Shown here in pieces: positions 1 through 6,388 of a stretch of DNA of 8,118 nt. Source of the DNA: Dehalococcoidia bacterium (GTDB taxonomy: Bacteria; Chloroflexota; Dehalococcoidia; Dehalococcoidales; RBG-16-60-22); NCBI GenBank assembly GCA_030615655.1, contig JAUWYU010000061.1, forward strand, positions 1 to 8,118, given 5' to 3'. The notes below the pieces were generated by a model. That model was not told the origin of the DNA. It ran no database searches and worked only from the letters and a program-made list of their open reading frames with translations. Numbering within the stretch: position 1 is the stretch's first letter; the number at the start of each line of letters is the position of its first letter. Both the position numbers and the translations under genes were made by a program.

Positions 1-502
<502 letters not shown>

Positions 503-532
503 GCTTCAGGGTTGGTATTAGATAAAAATTAA

Positions 533-557
533 GAGAGGGGCGCCAGCCCCTCTTTTT
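533..557 (+). terminator. Intrinsic terminator of the rRNA transcript
   Basis: A perfect 8-bp GC-rich stem, AGAGGGGC (534-541) with GCCCCTCT (546-553), closes a GCCA loop and runs into TTTTT (553-557). A further G-U pair (533/554) is possible. It lies 30 nt after the end of 23S, so transcription of this rRNA appears to stop here without a 5S gene. Confidence 0.9.
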
Positions 558-573
558 ATTTAGAGCTGGTATC

Positions 574-582
574 TGGTATGAT
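574..582 (+). promoter_or_regulatory. Extended -10 promoter element before the 592 gene
   Basis: TGGTATGAT is an extended -10 (TG, one base, then TATGAT, 5 of 6 to consensus). No good -35 exists: the bases 16-18 nt upstream are the T-run of the rRNA terminator. The predicted transcript start is near 589, about three bases before the ATG at 592, so the mRNA would be essentially leaderless. Read from sequence only. Confidence 0.4.
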
Positions 583-591
583 TAGATAATC

Positions 592-1068
592 ATGGGTCTG
601 TACGAATTTATCGATAAAAAGAGGACATTGTGGATTTTTGTCGGTCTCCTGGTCGCGCTGGTAGTTATCACGTATTTGACGGCCGGGGTGTACCGGGAGG
701 TTACGATACAGGGGGTGACATGGGAATGGGTCAACGCTCCGGAGGGGGAGCCCGGTACCGTGTATTCATGGGAGCGGCCGTCTGAAGAGTCGGAAAACTG
801 GGCGCCGCCGCCCGGCGTAGACCTGAGACCACTAGGCGGAGTTTATCTCAGGTATAATGCTGTGTATAGAGGCCGGCAGTACGAAAAAGTCTTGACGATA
901 ACCGGCAAGGAAGGCTGGTTTTCCAAGAAGACCCGCGGGTGGAAGGTCACCGGTGGCGTTACCATTTACATGAATGCCTATAAGGAGGGGTACAATTCGG
1001 TCAATGCAACGTTTATCAATAAAAGCGACCCGAGTGTTTTGCACATTATTTTAACACGGGCGCAGTAA
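592..1068 (+). CDS. Small single-pass membrane-anchored protein of unknown function
   Basis: I do not recognise the family of this 158-residue protein. It starts with a short basic cytoplasmic segment (residues 1-12, with KKR at 9-11), then one clear hydrophobic helix at about 13-31 that lacks a lipobox cysteine. This suggests an uncleaved N-terminal anchor with the rest outside the membrane. Residues 40-80 are rich in Trp, Pro and Glu. Residues 80-158 alternate like beta strands; the segment around 115-158 (GWKVTGGVTIYMNAYKEGY, later SVLHIILTR) resembles the end of a carboxypeptidase-regulatory or transthyretin-like beta sandwich, but this is only a resemblance. The ATG at 592 has no Shine-Dalgarno and sits about 3 nt after the predicted transcript start, so leaderless translation is likely. 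It lies 34 nt after the rRNA terminator and has its own terminator downstream, so it is probably monocistronic. The coding region is convincing; the function is not known. Confidence 0.75.
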   Translation: MGLYEFIDKKRTLWIFVGLLVALVVITYLTAGVYREVTIQGVTWEWVNAPEGEPGTVYSWERPSEESENWAPPPGVDLRPLGGVYLRYNAVYRGRQYEKVLTITGKEGWFSKKTRGWKVTGGVTIYMNAYKEGYNSVNATFINKSDPSVLHIILTRAQ

Positions 1069-1096
1069 CAGGTATCACGAAGCGGATATCAACACG

Positions 1097-1126
1097 GAGG
1101 GGCTTAAAAGAGCCCCTCATATTTTT
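1097..1126 (+). terminator. Intrinsic terminator after the small membrane protein gene
   Basis: GAGGGGCT (1097-1104) pairs with AGCCCCTC (1111-1118) around a 6-nt loop and is followed by ATATTTTT. It ends the 592-1068 transcript 28 nt after its stop codon. The GGGGC/GCCCC core is the same as in the rRNA terminator. Confidence 0.85.
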
Positions 1127-1177
1127 ACCCCTCACCCCTCGTTTCTTATCTTTTCCCACCCACCCGCCCTCGTATTA
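1126..1177 (+). repeat. Left copy of an imperfect inverted repeat (IR-A)
   Basis: This C/T-rich stretch matches the reverse complement of 2389-2450. The best part, 1149-1177, agrees with the reverse complement of 2389-2417 at 24 of 29 positions, including the shared blocks TTCCCACCC and CCCTCGTAT. The outer part shares CTCACCCC but needs a gap of about 12 nt. The two copies flank the AT-richer gene at 1285-2217. The alignment was made by eye. Confidence 0.6.
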
Positions 1178-1249
1178 TTCTCTGCTTGTCCCCTAGTGTA
1201 TGTCTCCACAGCCCCACTAGTATGAAGCGCAGTTGTCAGTTAAATATTG

Positions 1250-1255
1250 TATAAT
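1250..1255 (+). promoter_or_regulatory. -10 box of the promoter for the 1285 gene
   Basis: A perfect TATAAT lies 29 nt before the TTG start, giving a predicted transcript start near 1262 and a ~23-nt leader that contains the Shine-Dalgarno. No well-spaced -35 is visible; TTGTCA at 1233-1238 is only 11 nt away, which is too close for sigma70 spacing. An upstream terminator and this box together suggest the gene is transcribed separately. Confidence 0.5.
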
Positions 1256-1270
1256 GGGCTAACAATCTGT

Positions 1271-1276
1271 GAGGAG
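1271..1276 (+). promoter_or_regulatory. Shine-Dalgarno that sets the TTG start at 1285
   Basis: GAGGAG ends 8 nt before TTG 1285, which is ideal spacing. The nearby GTG at 1278 is in another frame and only 1 nt from the site. This supports the TTG as the real start. Confidence 0.7.
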
Positions 1277-1284
1277 CGTGAGAT

Positions 1285-2217
1285 TTGCCGAACAAGAATG
1301 AACTGATTATTAACTGGCTATTAGAGGATGATAATCCAGCGGTTAAGCATAGAACAATGACTGAGCTACTTGGGACACCTGAGACAAATAGTGAGGTTGT
1401 CAGAATCAGAAAGGAGATTCTGAACACACTTCCTCAAGTGGTTGACACAAACTGGATGGCGGATTTAAAGGGGTTACGGCTTACATATAACTTGCTCGCG
1501 CTTGCAGAATTTGGTTTGACTAAAGAAGCCATTGACGTTTCAAGTGCTTTTACAGGTAAATTAGATTGTTTGGAAAAGGGTGTACTGTCAGGACTTCAAT
1601 ATGGAGGCAGGTTTGATGCCAACTGCTGTGACGCGCAGATGCTAAGGGCTTTGGTAGCTCTCGGTTACAAAGATAACGAGAAGGTACGAGCTTGTTTGAA
1701 TGCGTTTTCTGAATATGTATTACCCGATGGAGGTTTTTTATGTCTGCATTGGCTCCCGAGGTTCAAATATACTCCTAAAAGTTGTATTAGAGCTAATGTG
1801 CATATATTGCTTATGCTTTCCGAGTGTAAAAAACAGGAGCTTGAATTTGAATATACCGGCAAACTGCTGGATTACTTCATGAATCGTAGGGTATTCTATC
1901 GTAGTGATCGTCTGGATACGCTGGTTCTTAGAGACCGTCCGGGTAAGCGGATGATAGATAACTTCTTTCCAGCCGAGCCTTTCCGGGTGGGTTTGCCGCA
2001 ACTGCTGTATGCTTTCTCTGTTTTGGGTTCTGGCAATAAGCCGGAGTTGAAAGAGGCTTGGGAATTGCTGCATAGTAAAAAAGACAAAGAAGGCAAATCT
2101 ATACTTGAGGGTACTCTAGCAAAGTCATACTTGCCCAAAGAGCGTGTTGGTAAGTCGAGTAAATGGGTAACTTTGTATGCTCTGCTTGCAGAAAAATATA
2201 GAGAAGAAAGCGAATAA
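1285..2217 (+). CDS. Terpenoid-cyclase-like alpha/alpha-toroid protein, function unknown
   Basis: The 310-residue product starts at TTG, chosen because GAGGAG sits 8 nt upstream. It is a soluble, mainly helical protein without a signal peptide or membrane segment. Repeated helical hairpins, a QW-like turn (DGGF at about 148-151, then CLHWLPRF) and a C-terminal KWVTLYALL segment resemble the squalene/prenyltransferase-repeat alpha/alpha-toroid proteins found in many anaerobes, which are often misnamed in databases. The opening WLLEDDNPAVKHRTMTELLG is also typical of that group. I see no DXDD-type cyclase motif, so enzymatic activity should not be assumed. A cysteine pair (NCCDAQ, about 113) is notable. 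The gene ends with tandem TAA stops. Its base composition is clearly AT-richer than its neighbours (about 43% GC in four 60-base lines counted by eye, against up to 65-68% in lines of the next gene), and inverted repeats flank it, so it may have been acquired by transfer. The coding call is firm; the fold assignment is moderate. Confidence 0.8.
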   Translation: MPNKNELIINWLLEDDNPAVKHRTMTELLGTPETNSEVVRIRKEILNTLPQVVDTNWMADLKGLRLTYNLLALAEFGLTKEAIDVSSAFTGKLDCLEKGVLSGLQYGGRFDANCCDAQMLRALVALGYKDNEKVRACLNAFSEYVLPDGGFLCLHWLPRFKYTPKSCIRANVHILLMLSECKKQELEFEYTGKLLDYFMNRRVFYRSDRLDTLVLRDRPGKRMIDNFFPAEPFRVGLPQLLYAFSVLGSGNKPELKEAWELLHSKKDKEGKSILEGTLAKSYLPKERVGKSSKWVTLYALLAEKYREESE

Positions 2218-2315
2218 TAAATATTCTTGGGTTACCTAAAGATAAAGTGATTTGTCAGCTTATCATCAGAACATTTTTTACTAATTCTTCTTCATTTTAA
2301 ATAAGGGTGTTTAAT

Positions 2316-2341
2316 AGGAACGCCAGCTCCTCTTTCTTTTT
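2316..2341 (+). terminator. Weak, decayed terminator hairpin downstream of the 1285 gene
   Basis: AGGAAC (2316-2321) and GCTCCT (2326-2331) can pair around a GCCA loop with one A-C mismatch, followed by the T-rich TTTCTTTTT. Bases 2321-2335 match 541-555 of the rRNA terminator at 14 of 15 positions, with the same loop. It looks like a diverged copy of that terminator. Confidence 0.45.
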
Positions 2342-2370
2342 CCCCTCCCCTGTGTGGGGTGGGGCTTTTT
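2342..2370 (+). terminator. Strong intrinsic terminator downstream of the 1285 gene
   Basis: CCCCTCCCC (2342-2350) pairs with GGGGTGGGG (2356-2364) around TGTGT, with one central T-T mismatch, and is followed after one C by TTTTT (2366-2370). It backs up the weaker hairpin just before it and should isolate the next gene from read-through. Confidence 0.75.
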
Positions 2371-2388
2371 AGCGGGCTAAGCCGCAGG

Positions 2389-2450
2389 TGATACGAGGGT
2401 GGCAGGGTGGGAATAGATATGCCATGAGGGGGGACACAGGGGGTGAGGTA
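2389..2450 (-). repeat. Right copy of the imperfect inverted repeat (IR-B)
   Basis: Read on the minus strand, this G/A-rich stretch matches IR-A (1126-1177): 24 of 29 positions in the core (2389-2417), then shared CTCACCCC at the outer end (about 2440-2448) with ~12 extra bases between. It lies directly after the terminator of the AT-rich gene. No transposase, perfect terminal repeat or clear target-site duplication is visible. Confidence 0.6.
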
Positions 2451-2475
2451 GATAAACAATCTCCATATCAAGGGG

Positions 2476-2503
2476 TTGAAATTACATCTGCTTTAGTGAT
2501 AAA
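2476..2503 (+). promoter_or_regulatory. Candidate sigma70-like promoter of the redox gene
   Basis: TTGAAA (2476-2481, 5 of 6 to the -35 consensus) is followed after 16 nt by GATAAA (2498-2503, 4 of 6 to the -10). Transcription would begin near 2510, leaving a leader of ~80 nt before ATG 2592. TTTATA at 2505-2510 is an alternative -10 but would need a 23-nt spacer. Confidence 0.4.
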
Positions 2504-2544
2504 GTTTATACGGTGTGAGTAACACTTTTTTCAAAAGCAAAAGC

Positions 2545-2551
2545 AGGAGGT
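2545..2551 (+). promoter_or_regulatory. Strong Shine-Dalgarno set far from its start codon
   Basis: AGGAGGT is the best Shine-Dalgarno in the window, yet the next plausible start (ATG 2592) is 40 nt away in the linear sequence. When the hairpin at 2552-2579 folds, the gap shrinks to about 12 nt. No other Shine-Dalgarno precedes ATG 2592 or the TTG codons at 2583 and 2586. Confidence 0.5.
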
Positions 2552-2584
2552 AGCTATTCTTCACCTGTGAAGGATAGCTTTTTT
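2552..2584 (+). promoter_or_regulatory. Hairpin with T-tract in the leader: attenuator or structured ribosome-binding site
   Basis: AGCTATTCTTCA (2552-2563) pairs with TGAAGGATAGCT (2568-2579) as a 12-bp stem with one T-G wobble and a CCTG loop, then T2579-T2584. This is the form of an intrinsic terminator, but it lies just 7 nt before the ATG of the next gene and after that gene's presumed promoter and Shine-Dalgarno. It could stop transcription conditionally, or bring the Shine-Dalgarno next to the ATG. A smaller stem (GTGT/ACAC, 2513-2525, then six T) and a double AAAAGC (2533-2544) that could pair with GCTTTT at 2577-2582 lie upstream. No known riboswitch class is recognised. Confidence 0.6.
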
Positions 2585-2591
2585 GTTGCTT

Positions 2592-4823
2592 ATGGCCGAG
2601 AACATTAAACTCACGATTGACGGAATTGATGTCGAGGTTGAAAGAGACGCTACGGTCTTACAGGCGGCGCAGAGCGCCGGCATCTATATTCCAACTCTTT
2701 GCTATCACCCCAATTTACAACCCTACGGAGGCTGTCGACTCTGCATAGTGGAGATTGGGAATATGCGCGGCCTGCCCACCGCCTGTACCACGCCGGCAAC
2801 CGAGGGAATGGTGGTGACGACCAATACGCCGATAATCCAGGAATTGAGACGGGCCTTTTTACAGCTTATCCTGACCGAGCACCCTAACGACTGCCTCACC
2901 TGCCATCGCCGGGAGCGCTGCGGACCCTACGATGTCTGTCTCCGCCATGTTGCCGTCACCGAGCGCTGTGTCAGTTGTCCCAACAACAAGCAGTGCGAAC
3001 TGCAACACCTGGTTGACTATATCGGGATTGAGGAAACATACCTCCCGTACCGGTATAAAGAACTGCCGGTAGATTTTAGTCGGGAGCCTCTCATCCAGCG
3101 TGACTATAATCTCTGTGTCCTCTGCGGACGCTGCGTACAGATGTGTGCCGATGTCAGAGGTATTGGCGCTGTCAGTTTCATCAACCGTGGCTTTGAGACG
3201 GTTGTCGGCACCGCTTTTGACCAGCCTCTTCAGGATTCGGGGTGCCGGTTCTGCGGGGCGTGTGTCGAGGTCTGTCCAACCGGCGCCTTGATGGATGTGG
3301 GGGCGCAGTACCAGCCTGATTGTGACCATGAGTCCGTGGCCGTGCCCTGTAAATATGCCTGCCCGGCGGGAATAAACGTGCCGCTCTATATTTACCTTAT
3401 CGGTGAAGGCAAGTATCAGGAAGCGCTGGCGATAATCAGGGAAAAGGTTCCTTTCCCGGGGTCGCTGGGTCGCGTCTGCATTCACCCCTGTGAAGAAGCC
3501 TGCCGGCGTGAAGCGCTCAACGAACCTATTTCTATCCGGTTTATGAAGCGTTTTGTGGCCGACCGTGATAATGGCGACTGGAAGCTGTTTTCCAAAAAGT
3601 TGCTGGCGACGGATAAAAAGGTGGCCATTGTCGGCTCGGGACCGGCTGGGCTGACGGCCGGCTATTATCTGGCCAAGGCGGGGCATGCCGTGACCGTGTT
3701 TGAGCAGTTCTCCAGGGCCGGCGGCATGATGCGTGTCGGTATTCCGGACTATCGTTTGCCGCCGGAGGTACTCGACGGCGAGATTGAAGAGATAAAAAAC
3801 GCCGGAGTCGACATAAGACTGAATACCAGGATTGAATCTATTGACGGGCTATTTGAGCAGGGTTATGGTGCGGTATTTCTGGGGCTGGGGGCTCACCGGG
3901 GTATGAGTCTGGGTGTGGAGGGTGACGACAGCCCCGGCGTATTCGACGGTGCGTCTTTCCTGAGAGACGCCAATCTGGGTGTTAAGGTGGATGTGGGTAA
4001 TAAGGTGGCCGTGATTGGCGGCGGCAACGTAGCTATCGATAGTGCCCGTGTCGCCCTGCGCCTCGGTACTAAGGAAGTCAGTATCCTCTATCGCCGCACC
4101 CGGGCCGAGATGCCTGCCAGTTCGGAGGAGGTGGAGGCGGCGCTGGAGGAAGGAATAAAGATTGAATTTCTCACCGGACATCTTAAGGTAACTCCGAAAG
4201 ATGGGCGTTTGACTCTGGCCTGTAATCGTATGGAGCTTGGTGAACCTGACGCCAGCGGGAGACGGCGGCCGGTACCGATAAAGGGGAGCGAGTTTGATGC
4301 GGAGTATAGCTCTATAATCGGTGCTATCGGACAGTCGCCGGATATACCGGATGGTTTCAAGATAAAAACAGGTAGAGGCAATACCATTCAGGCTGATGAT
4401 GAGACTCTGGCGGCCAGTCGGGCGGGGGTCTGGGCAGGTGGTGATGCCGTTACCGGACCGGATTCCGTCATCAGGGCGATTGCGGCCGGCAGAACGGCGG
4501 CCAGCTCCATTGATAAATATCTCGGCGGTGACGGTATCATTGATGAGGAGTTGACTCGGGAGCGGTGGATTGGCATATGTGCCGGGATGACCGAAGAGGA
4601 CTTTCCCGACAGGGCCCGCGTTGAAATGCCGTGTCTGCCTCCGCAGCAGGTAGACGGCACTTTCACCGAGGTAGAGCTCGGCCTGACCGAGGCCGGGGCG
4701 GTAGCTGAGGGCAAGCGTTGCTTCCAGTGTGGCTTCAGACTGCAGATATCTCCGGCGCCGATGCCGCCGGTCGAAAGCGGGGAAAAGGCCGGAGAACTGG
4801 ATAAAGTAGAGTCCGTCGTTTAG
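2592..4823 (+). CDS. Multi-cluster Fe-S flavoprotein: NuoG/HydA-type ferredoxin module fused to GltD-like NAD(P)H oxidoreductase
   Basis: A cytoplasmic 743-residue electron-transfer protein. Domains in order: a [2Fe-2S] ferredoxin (C37, C48, C51, C65); a NuoG-type His-Cys [4Fe-4S] motif (H97, C101, C104, C110); a second Cys group (C116, C126, C129, C135) ending in the CELQ signature; a 2x[4Fe-4S] ferredoxin (C175/178/181/185 and C218/221/224/228); a GltD/dihydropyrimidine-dehydrogenase-type Fe-S domain (C253, C257, C296, C300, C304); an FAD fold (GSGPAG 348-353); and an NAD(P)H fold (GGGNVA 476-481, with YRRTR 500-504, which in GltD/NfnL relatives favours NADPH). The FAD-closing GGD lies at 616-618 and an RCFQC tail at 709-713. 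By family knowledge it would shuttle electrons between NAD(P)H and low-potential Fe-S carriers. It has no hydrogenase H-cluster or molybdopterin domain, and no partner subunit is adjacent. ATG 2592 is preferred over TTG 2583, which adds only MLL and lies in the T-tract. GC content is high, unlike the gene before. The exact substrate is unknown. Confidence 0.93.
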   Translation: MAENIKLTIDGIDVEVERDATVLQAAQSAGIYIPTLCYHPNLQPYGGCRLCIVEIGNMRGLPTACTTPATEGMVVTTNTPIIQELRRAFLQLILTEHPNDCLTCHRRERCGPYDVCLRHVAVTERCVSCPNNKQCELQHLVDYIGIEETYLPYRYKELPVDFSREPLIQRDYNLCVLCGRCVQMCADVRGIGAVSFINRGFETVVGTAFDQPLQDSGCRFCGACVEVCPTGALMDVGAQYQPDCDHESVAVPCKYACPAGINVPLYIYLIGEGKYQEALAIIREKVPFPGSLGRVCIHPCEEACRREALNEPISIRFMKRFVADRDNGDWKLFSKKLLATDKKVAIVGSGPAGLTAGYYLAKAGHAVTVFEQFSRAGGMMRVGIPDYRLPPEVLDGEIEEIKNAGVDIRLNTRIESIDGLFEQGYGAVFLGLGAHRGMSLGVEGDDSPGVFDGASFLRDANLGVKVDVGNKVAVIGGGNVAIDSARVALRLGTKEVSILYRRTRAEMPASSEEVEAALEEGIKIEFLTGHLKVTPKDGRLTLACNRMELGEPDASGRRRPVPIKGSEFDAEYSSIIGAIGQSPDIPDGFKIKTGRGNTIQADDETLAASRAGVWAGGDAVTGPDSVIRAIAAGRTAASSIDKYLGGDGIIDEELTRERWIGICAGMTEEDFPDRARVEMPCLPPQQVDGTFTEVELGLTEAGAVAEGKRCFQCGFRLQISPAPMPPVESGEKAGELDKVESVV

Positions 4824-4897
4824 CCTTTCACTGAGTCTTTTATTCTACTTAATCCACACCTCGATCATTGGCATGGGAATGTCTGCTTGTTTAAACC

Positions 4898-4902
4898 GGG
4901 AG
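4898..4902 (+). promoter_or_regulatory. Shine-Dalgarno used to place the exporter start at 4914
   Basis: GGGAG ends 11 nt before ATG 4914. An alternative start, TTG 4887, has a weaker GGGA (4875-4878) 8 nt upstream. The ATG is preferred because the transporter's first helix begins well after it. Confidence 0.4.
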
Positions 4903-4913
4903 TGTTGAATAAT

Positions 4914-6302
4914 ATGGCAGACCGCATGGGTGTTGGCGCAGGTAGGAAAGTCACGTTATTAATCACGGCGATGTCTGTTTTCATTTCGCCGTTTATGGTG
5001 GCTGCCGTCAATATTGCCCTCCCAACTATGGCGGAAGAATTTTCCATGGGGGCGGTTTTACTGGGTTGGGTTGCCACCTGTTTCCTTCTGGCGTCAGCGG
5101 CGTTTTTGGTCCCATTTGGAAGATTAGCCGACATACATGGCCGGAAGAAAATTTTCCTGTATGGCATGGTGCTCTTCACATTTTCATCTTTTTGTTGTGC
5201 AATCTCTAACTCGGCGGCTTTGCTTATTTCATTCCGGGTTCTTCAGGGGGTTAGCGGTGCTATGACAGTAGGTATTGCCGTAGCCATACTGACCTCGGTG
5301 TTCCCTGCTGAAGAAAGGGGCCGGGCTATCGGGATGAATATGGCTGCAACCTATTTAGGGCTTTCGATGGGCCCGTTTCTTGGTGGCGTGCTGACGCAGC
5401 AGCTTGGCTGGCGAAGTATATTCTTTATCAGTGCCTTTCTGGGCCTGGTGGTTGTTATTCTTGTTCTCTGGGGGTTGAAAGGGGAGTGGGCTGAGGCCAG
5501 AGGCGAAAAATTTGATACTGTTGGTGCCATAGCCTTCAGTCTTTCAGTCGTATTGGTGATGTATGGCTTTACGGTGCTGACAACCGTGCTGGGCGTAGTC
5601 CTCGTTGTGCTGGGTGTACTATGTTTGCTGGCATTTGTCCGGTGGGAGCCGAGAGTGGCAAGCCCCGTATTTAACGTGAACCTTTTCAAAAAGAATGCAT
5701 CCTTCGTCTTCTCCAATATGGCGACACTGATAAATTATTGCTCTGCTTTTGCTATGGCTTTCCTGTTAAGCCTCTATTTGCAGTATACCAGAGGATTTTC
5801 TCCGCAGACTGCGGGTTTGATTACGGTAGTTTCGCCGGTTGTTATGACCGTCTTTGCGCCGATTGCCGGCAGGCTTTCTGACAGGATAGAACCGCGATTG
5901 GTTGCCTCGGTTGGTTTGGTTTTTACCTGTGTGGCGCTCCTGCTGTTCGTTTTTCTAAGTGATGACACTGCTCTGGGATTCATTATCGCTGGTCTGGCTG
6001 TCTACGGTATTGGCACCGGCCTGTTCTCGTCGCCGAATACCAATGCGGTAATGAGTTCTGTGGACAATAAATTTCTGGGGGTAGCGTCAGGTACCGTAGC
6101 CACTATGCGGTCAATCGGGATGATGCTGAGCATGGGCATTGTGATGACACTGTTCTCAGTGTACATCGGCCAGGCGGAGATTACCCCTGAGTACTACCCG
6201 GCTTTCCTGACAAGTGTGCAGGTTGGTTTTATAATCTTTGCCGTTCTCAGTTTCGTCGGCATATTTATCCAGCTTGCCGCCAGGAAAAAAGGACGGACAT
6301 AA
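4914..6302 (+). CDS. MFS drug:H+ antiporter, DHA2 (14-TM, EmrB/QacA-like) family
   Basis: A 462-residue inner-membrane transporter, usual length for DHA2. About 14 hydrophobic helices can be drawn (first ~14-35, last ~433-456). Motif A, GRLADIHGRK, is at 69-78, and a partial second copy, GRLSDR, is at 319-324. A motif B-like RVLQG with the conserved Arg is at 108-112. The antiporter motif C region, GLSMGPFLGG, is at 149-158. The N-terminal NIALPTM at 33-39 is typical of proton-driven multidrug exporters. By family it would export small hydrophobic or cationic compounds against proton uptake; the substrate cannot be read from sequence. It follows the redox gene by 90 nt with no terminator seen between them, so read-through is possible. 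A weak TTGGCA (4868-4873), 17 nt, TTAAAC promoter could also serve it, but the start would then be nearly leaderless. No regulator gene is adjacent. The start may instead be TTG 4887 (+9 residues). Confidence 0.93.
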   Translation: MADRMGVGAGRKVTLLITAMSVFISPFMVAAVNIALPTMAEEFSMGAVLLGWVATCFLLASAAFLVPFGRLADIHGRKKIFLYGMVLFTFSSFCCAISNSAALLISFRVLQGVSGAMTVGIAVAILTSVFPAEERGRAIGMNMAATYLGLSMGPFLGGVLTQQLGWRSIFFISAFLGLVVVILVLWGLKGEWAEARGEKFDTVGAIAFSLSVVLVMYGFTVLTTVLGVVLVVLGVLCLLAFVRWEPRVASPVFNVNLFKKNASFVFSNMATLINYCSAFAMAFLLSLYLQYTRGFSPQTAGLITVVSPVVMTVFAPIAGRLSDRIEPRLVASVGLVFTCVALLLFVFLSDDTALGFIIAGLAVYGIGTGLFSSPNTNAVMSSVDNKFLGVASGTVATMRSIGMMLSMGIVMTLFSVYIGQAEITPEYYPAFLTSVQVGFIIFAVLSFVGIFIQLAARKKGRT

Positions 6303-6388
6303 AGGGCTGGTACTTTGAGCTTCCTCTGATATCGTGAACCTATCCTCGTACCTGTGTTTTTTAACTACTGCGCTTTTCTCCAAATACA

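Larger units (their letters stand above)
2218..2591 (+). other. Gene-free interval holding terminators, repeat copy, promoter and leader
   Basis: This 374-base gap contains no plausible coding region on either strand. The first ~95 bases (2218-2315) are AT-rich and hold only a weak GATAA/TTATC inverted pair (2241-2264) with a T-run at 2274-2279, which I do not call a terminator. The rest carries two terminator-like hairpins (2316-2370), the right inverted-repeat copy (2389-2450), a promoter (2476-2503) and a structured leader (about 2510-2591). Confidence 0.7.

Noticed and set aside
2241..2279. GATAA/TTATC inverted pair with T-run as a terminator of the 1285 gene
   Set aside because: The stem is only five A/T-rich pairs with a long loop, and the T-run is several bases beyond it. 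Better hairpins follow.
2583..2591. TTG 2583 as start of the redox protein
   Set aside because: It lies in the T-tract, adds only three residues (MLL) that the ferredoxin domain does not need, and has no Shine-Dalgarno of its own at normal spacing.
2567..2608. Thirteen-codon leader peptide starting at GTG 2567, overlapping the redox start
   Set aside because: The Shine-Dalgarno is 15 nt away, the GTG lies in the hairpin loop, and the peptide shows no run of regulatory codons.
2859..3686. Long open frame on the minus strand inside the redox gene
   Set aside because: It has no family features and lies opposite well-conserved Cys and FAD motifs, so it is a by-product of GC-rich coding on the + strand.
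4868..4896. TTGGCA-17-TTAAAC promoter before the exporter
   Set aside because: The -10 matches only 3 of 6 and the transcript would start almost at the ATG; kept only as a remark in the exporter entry.
6340..6362. T-run after the exporter as a terminator
   Set aside because: The bases before it (TATCCTCGTACCTGTG) cannot form a stem.
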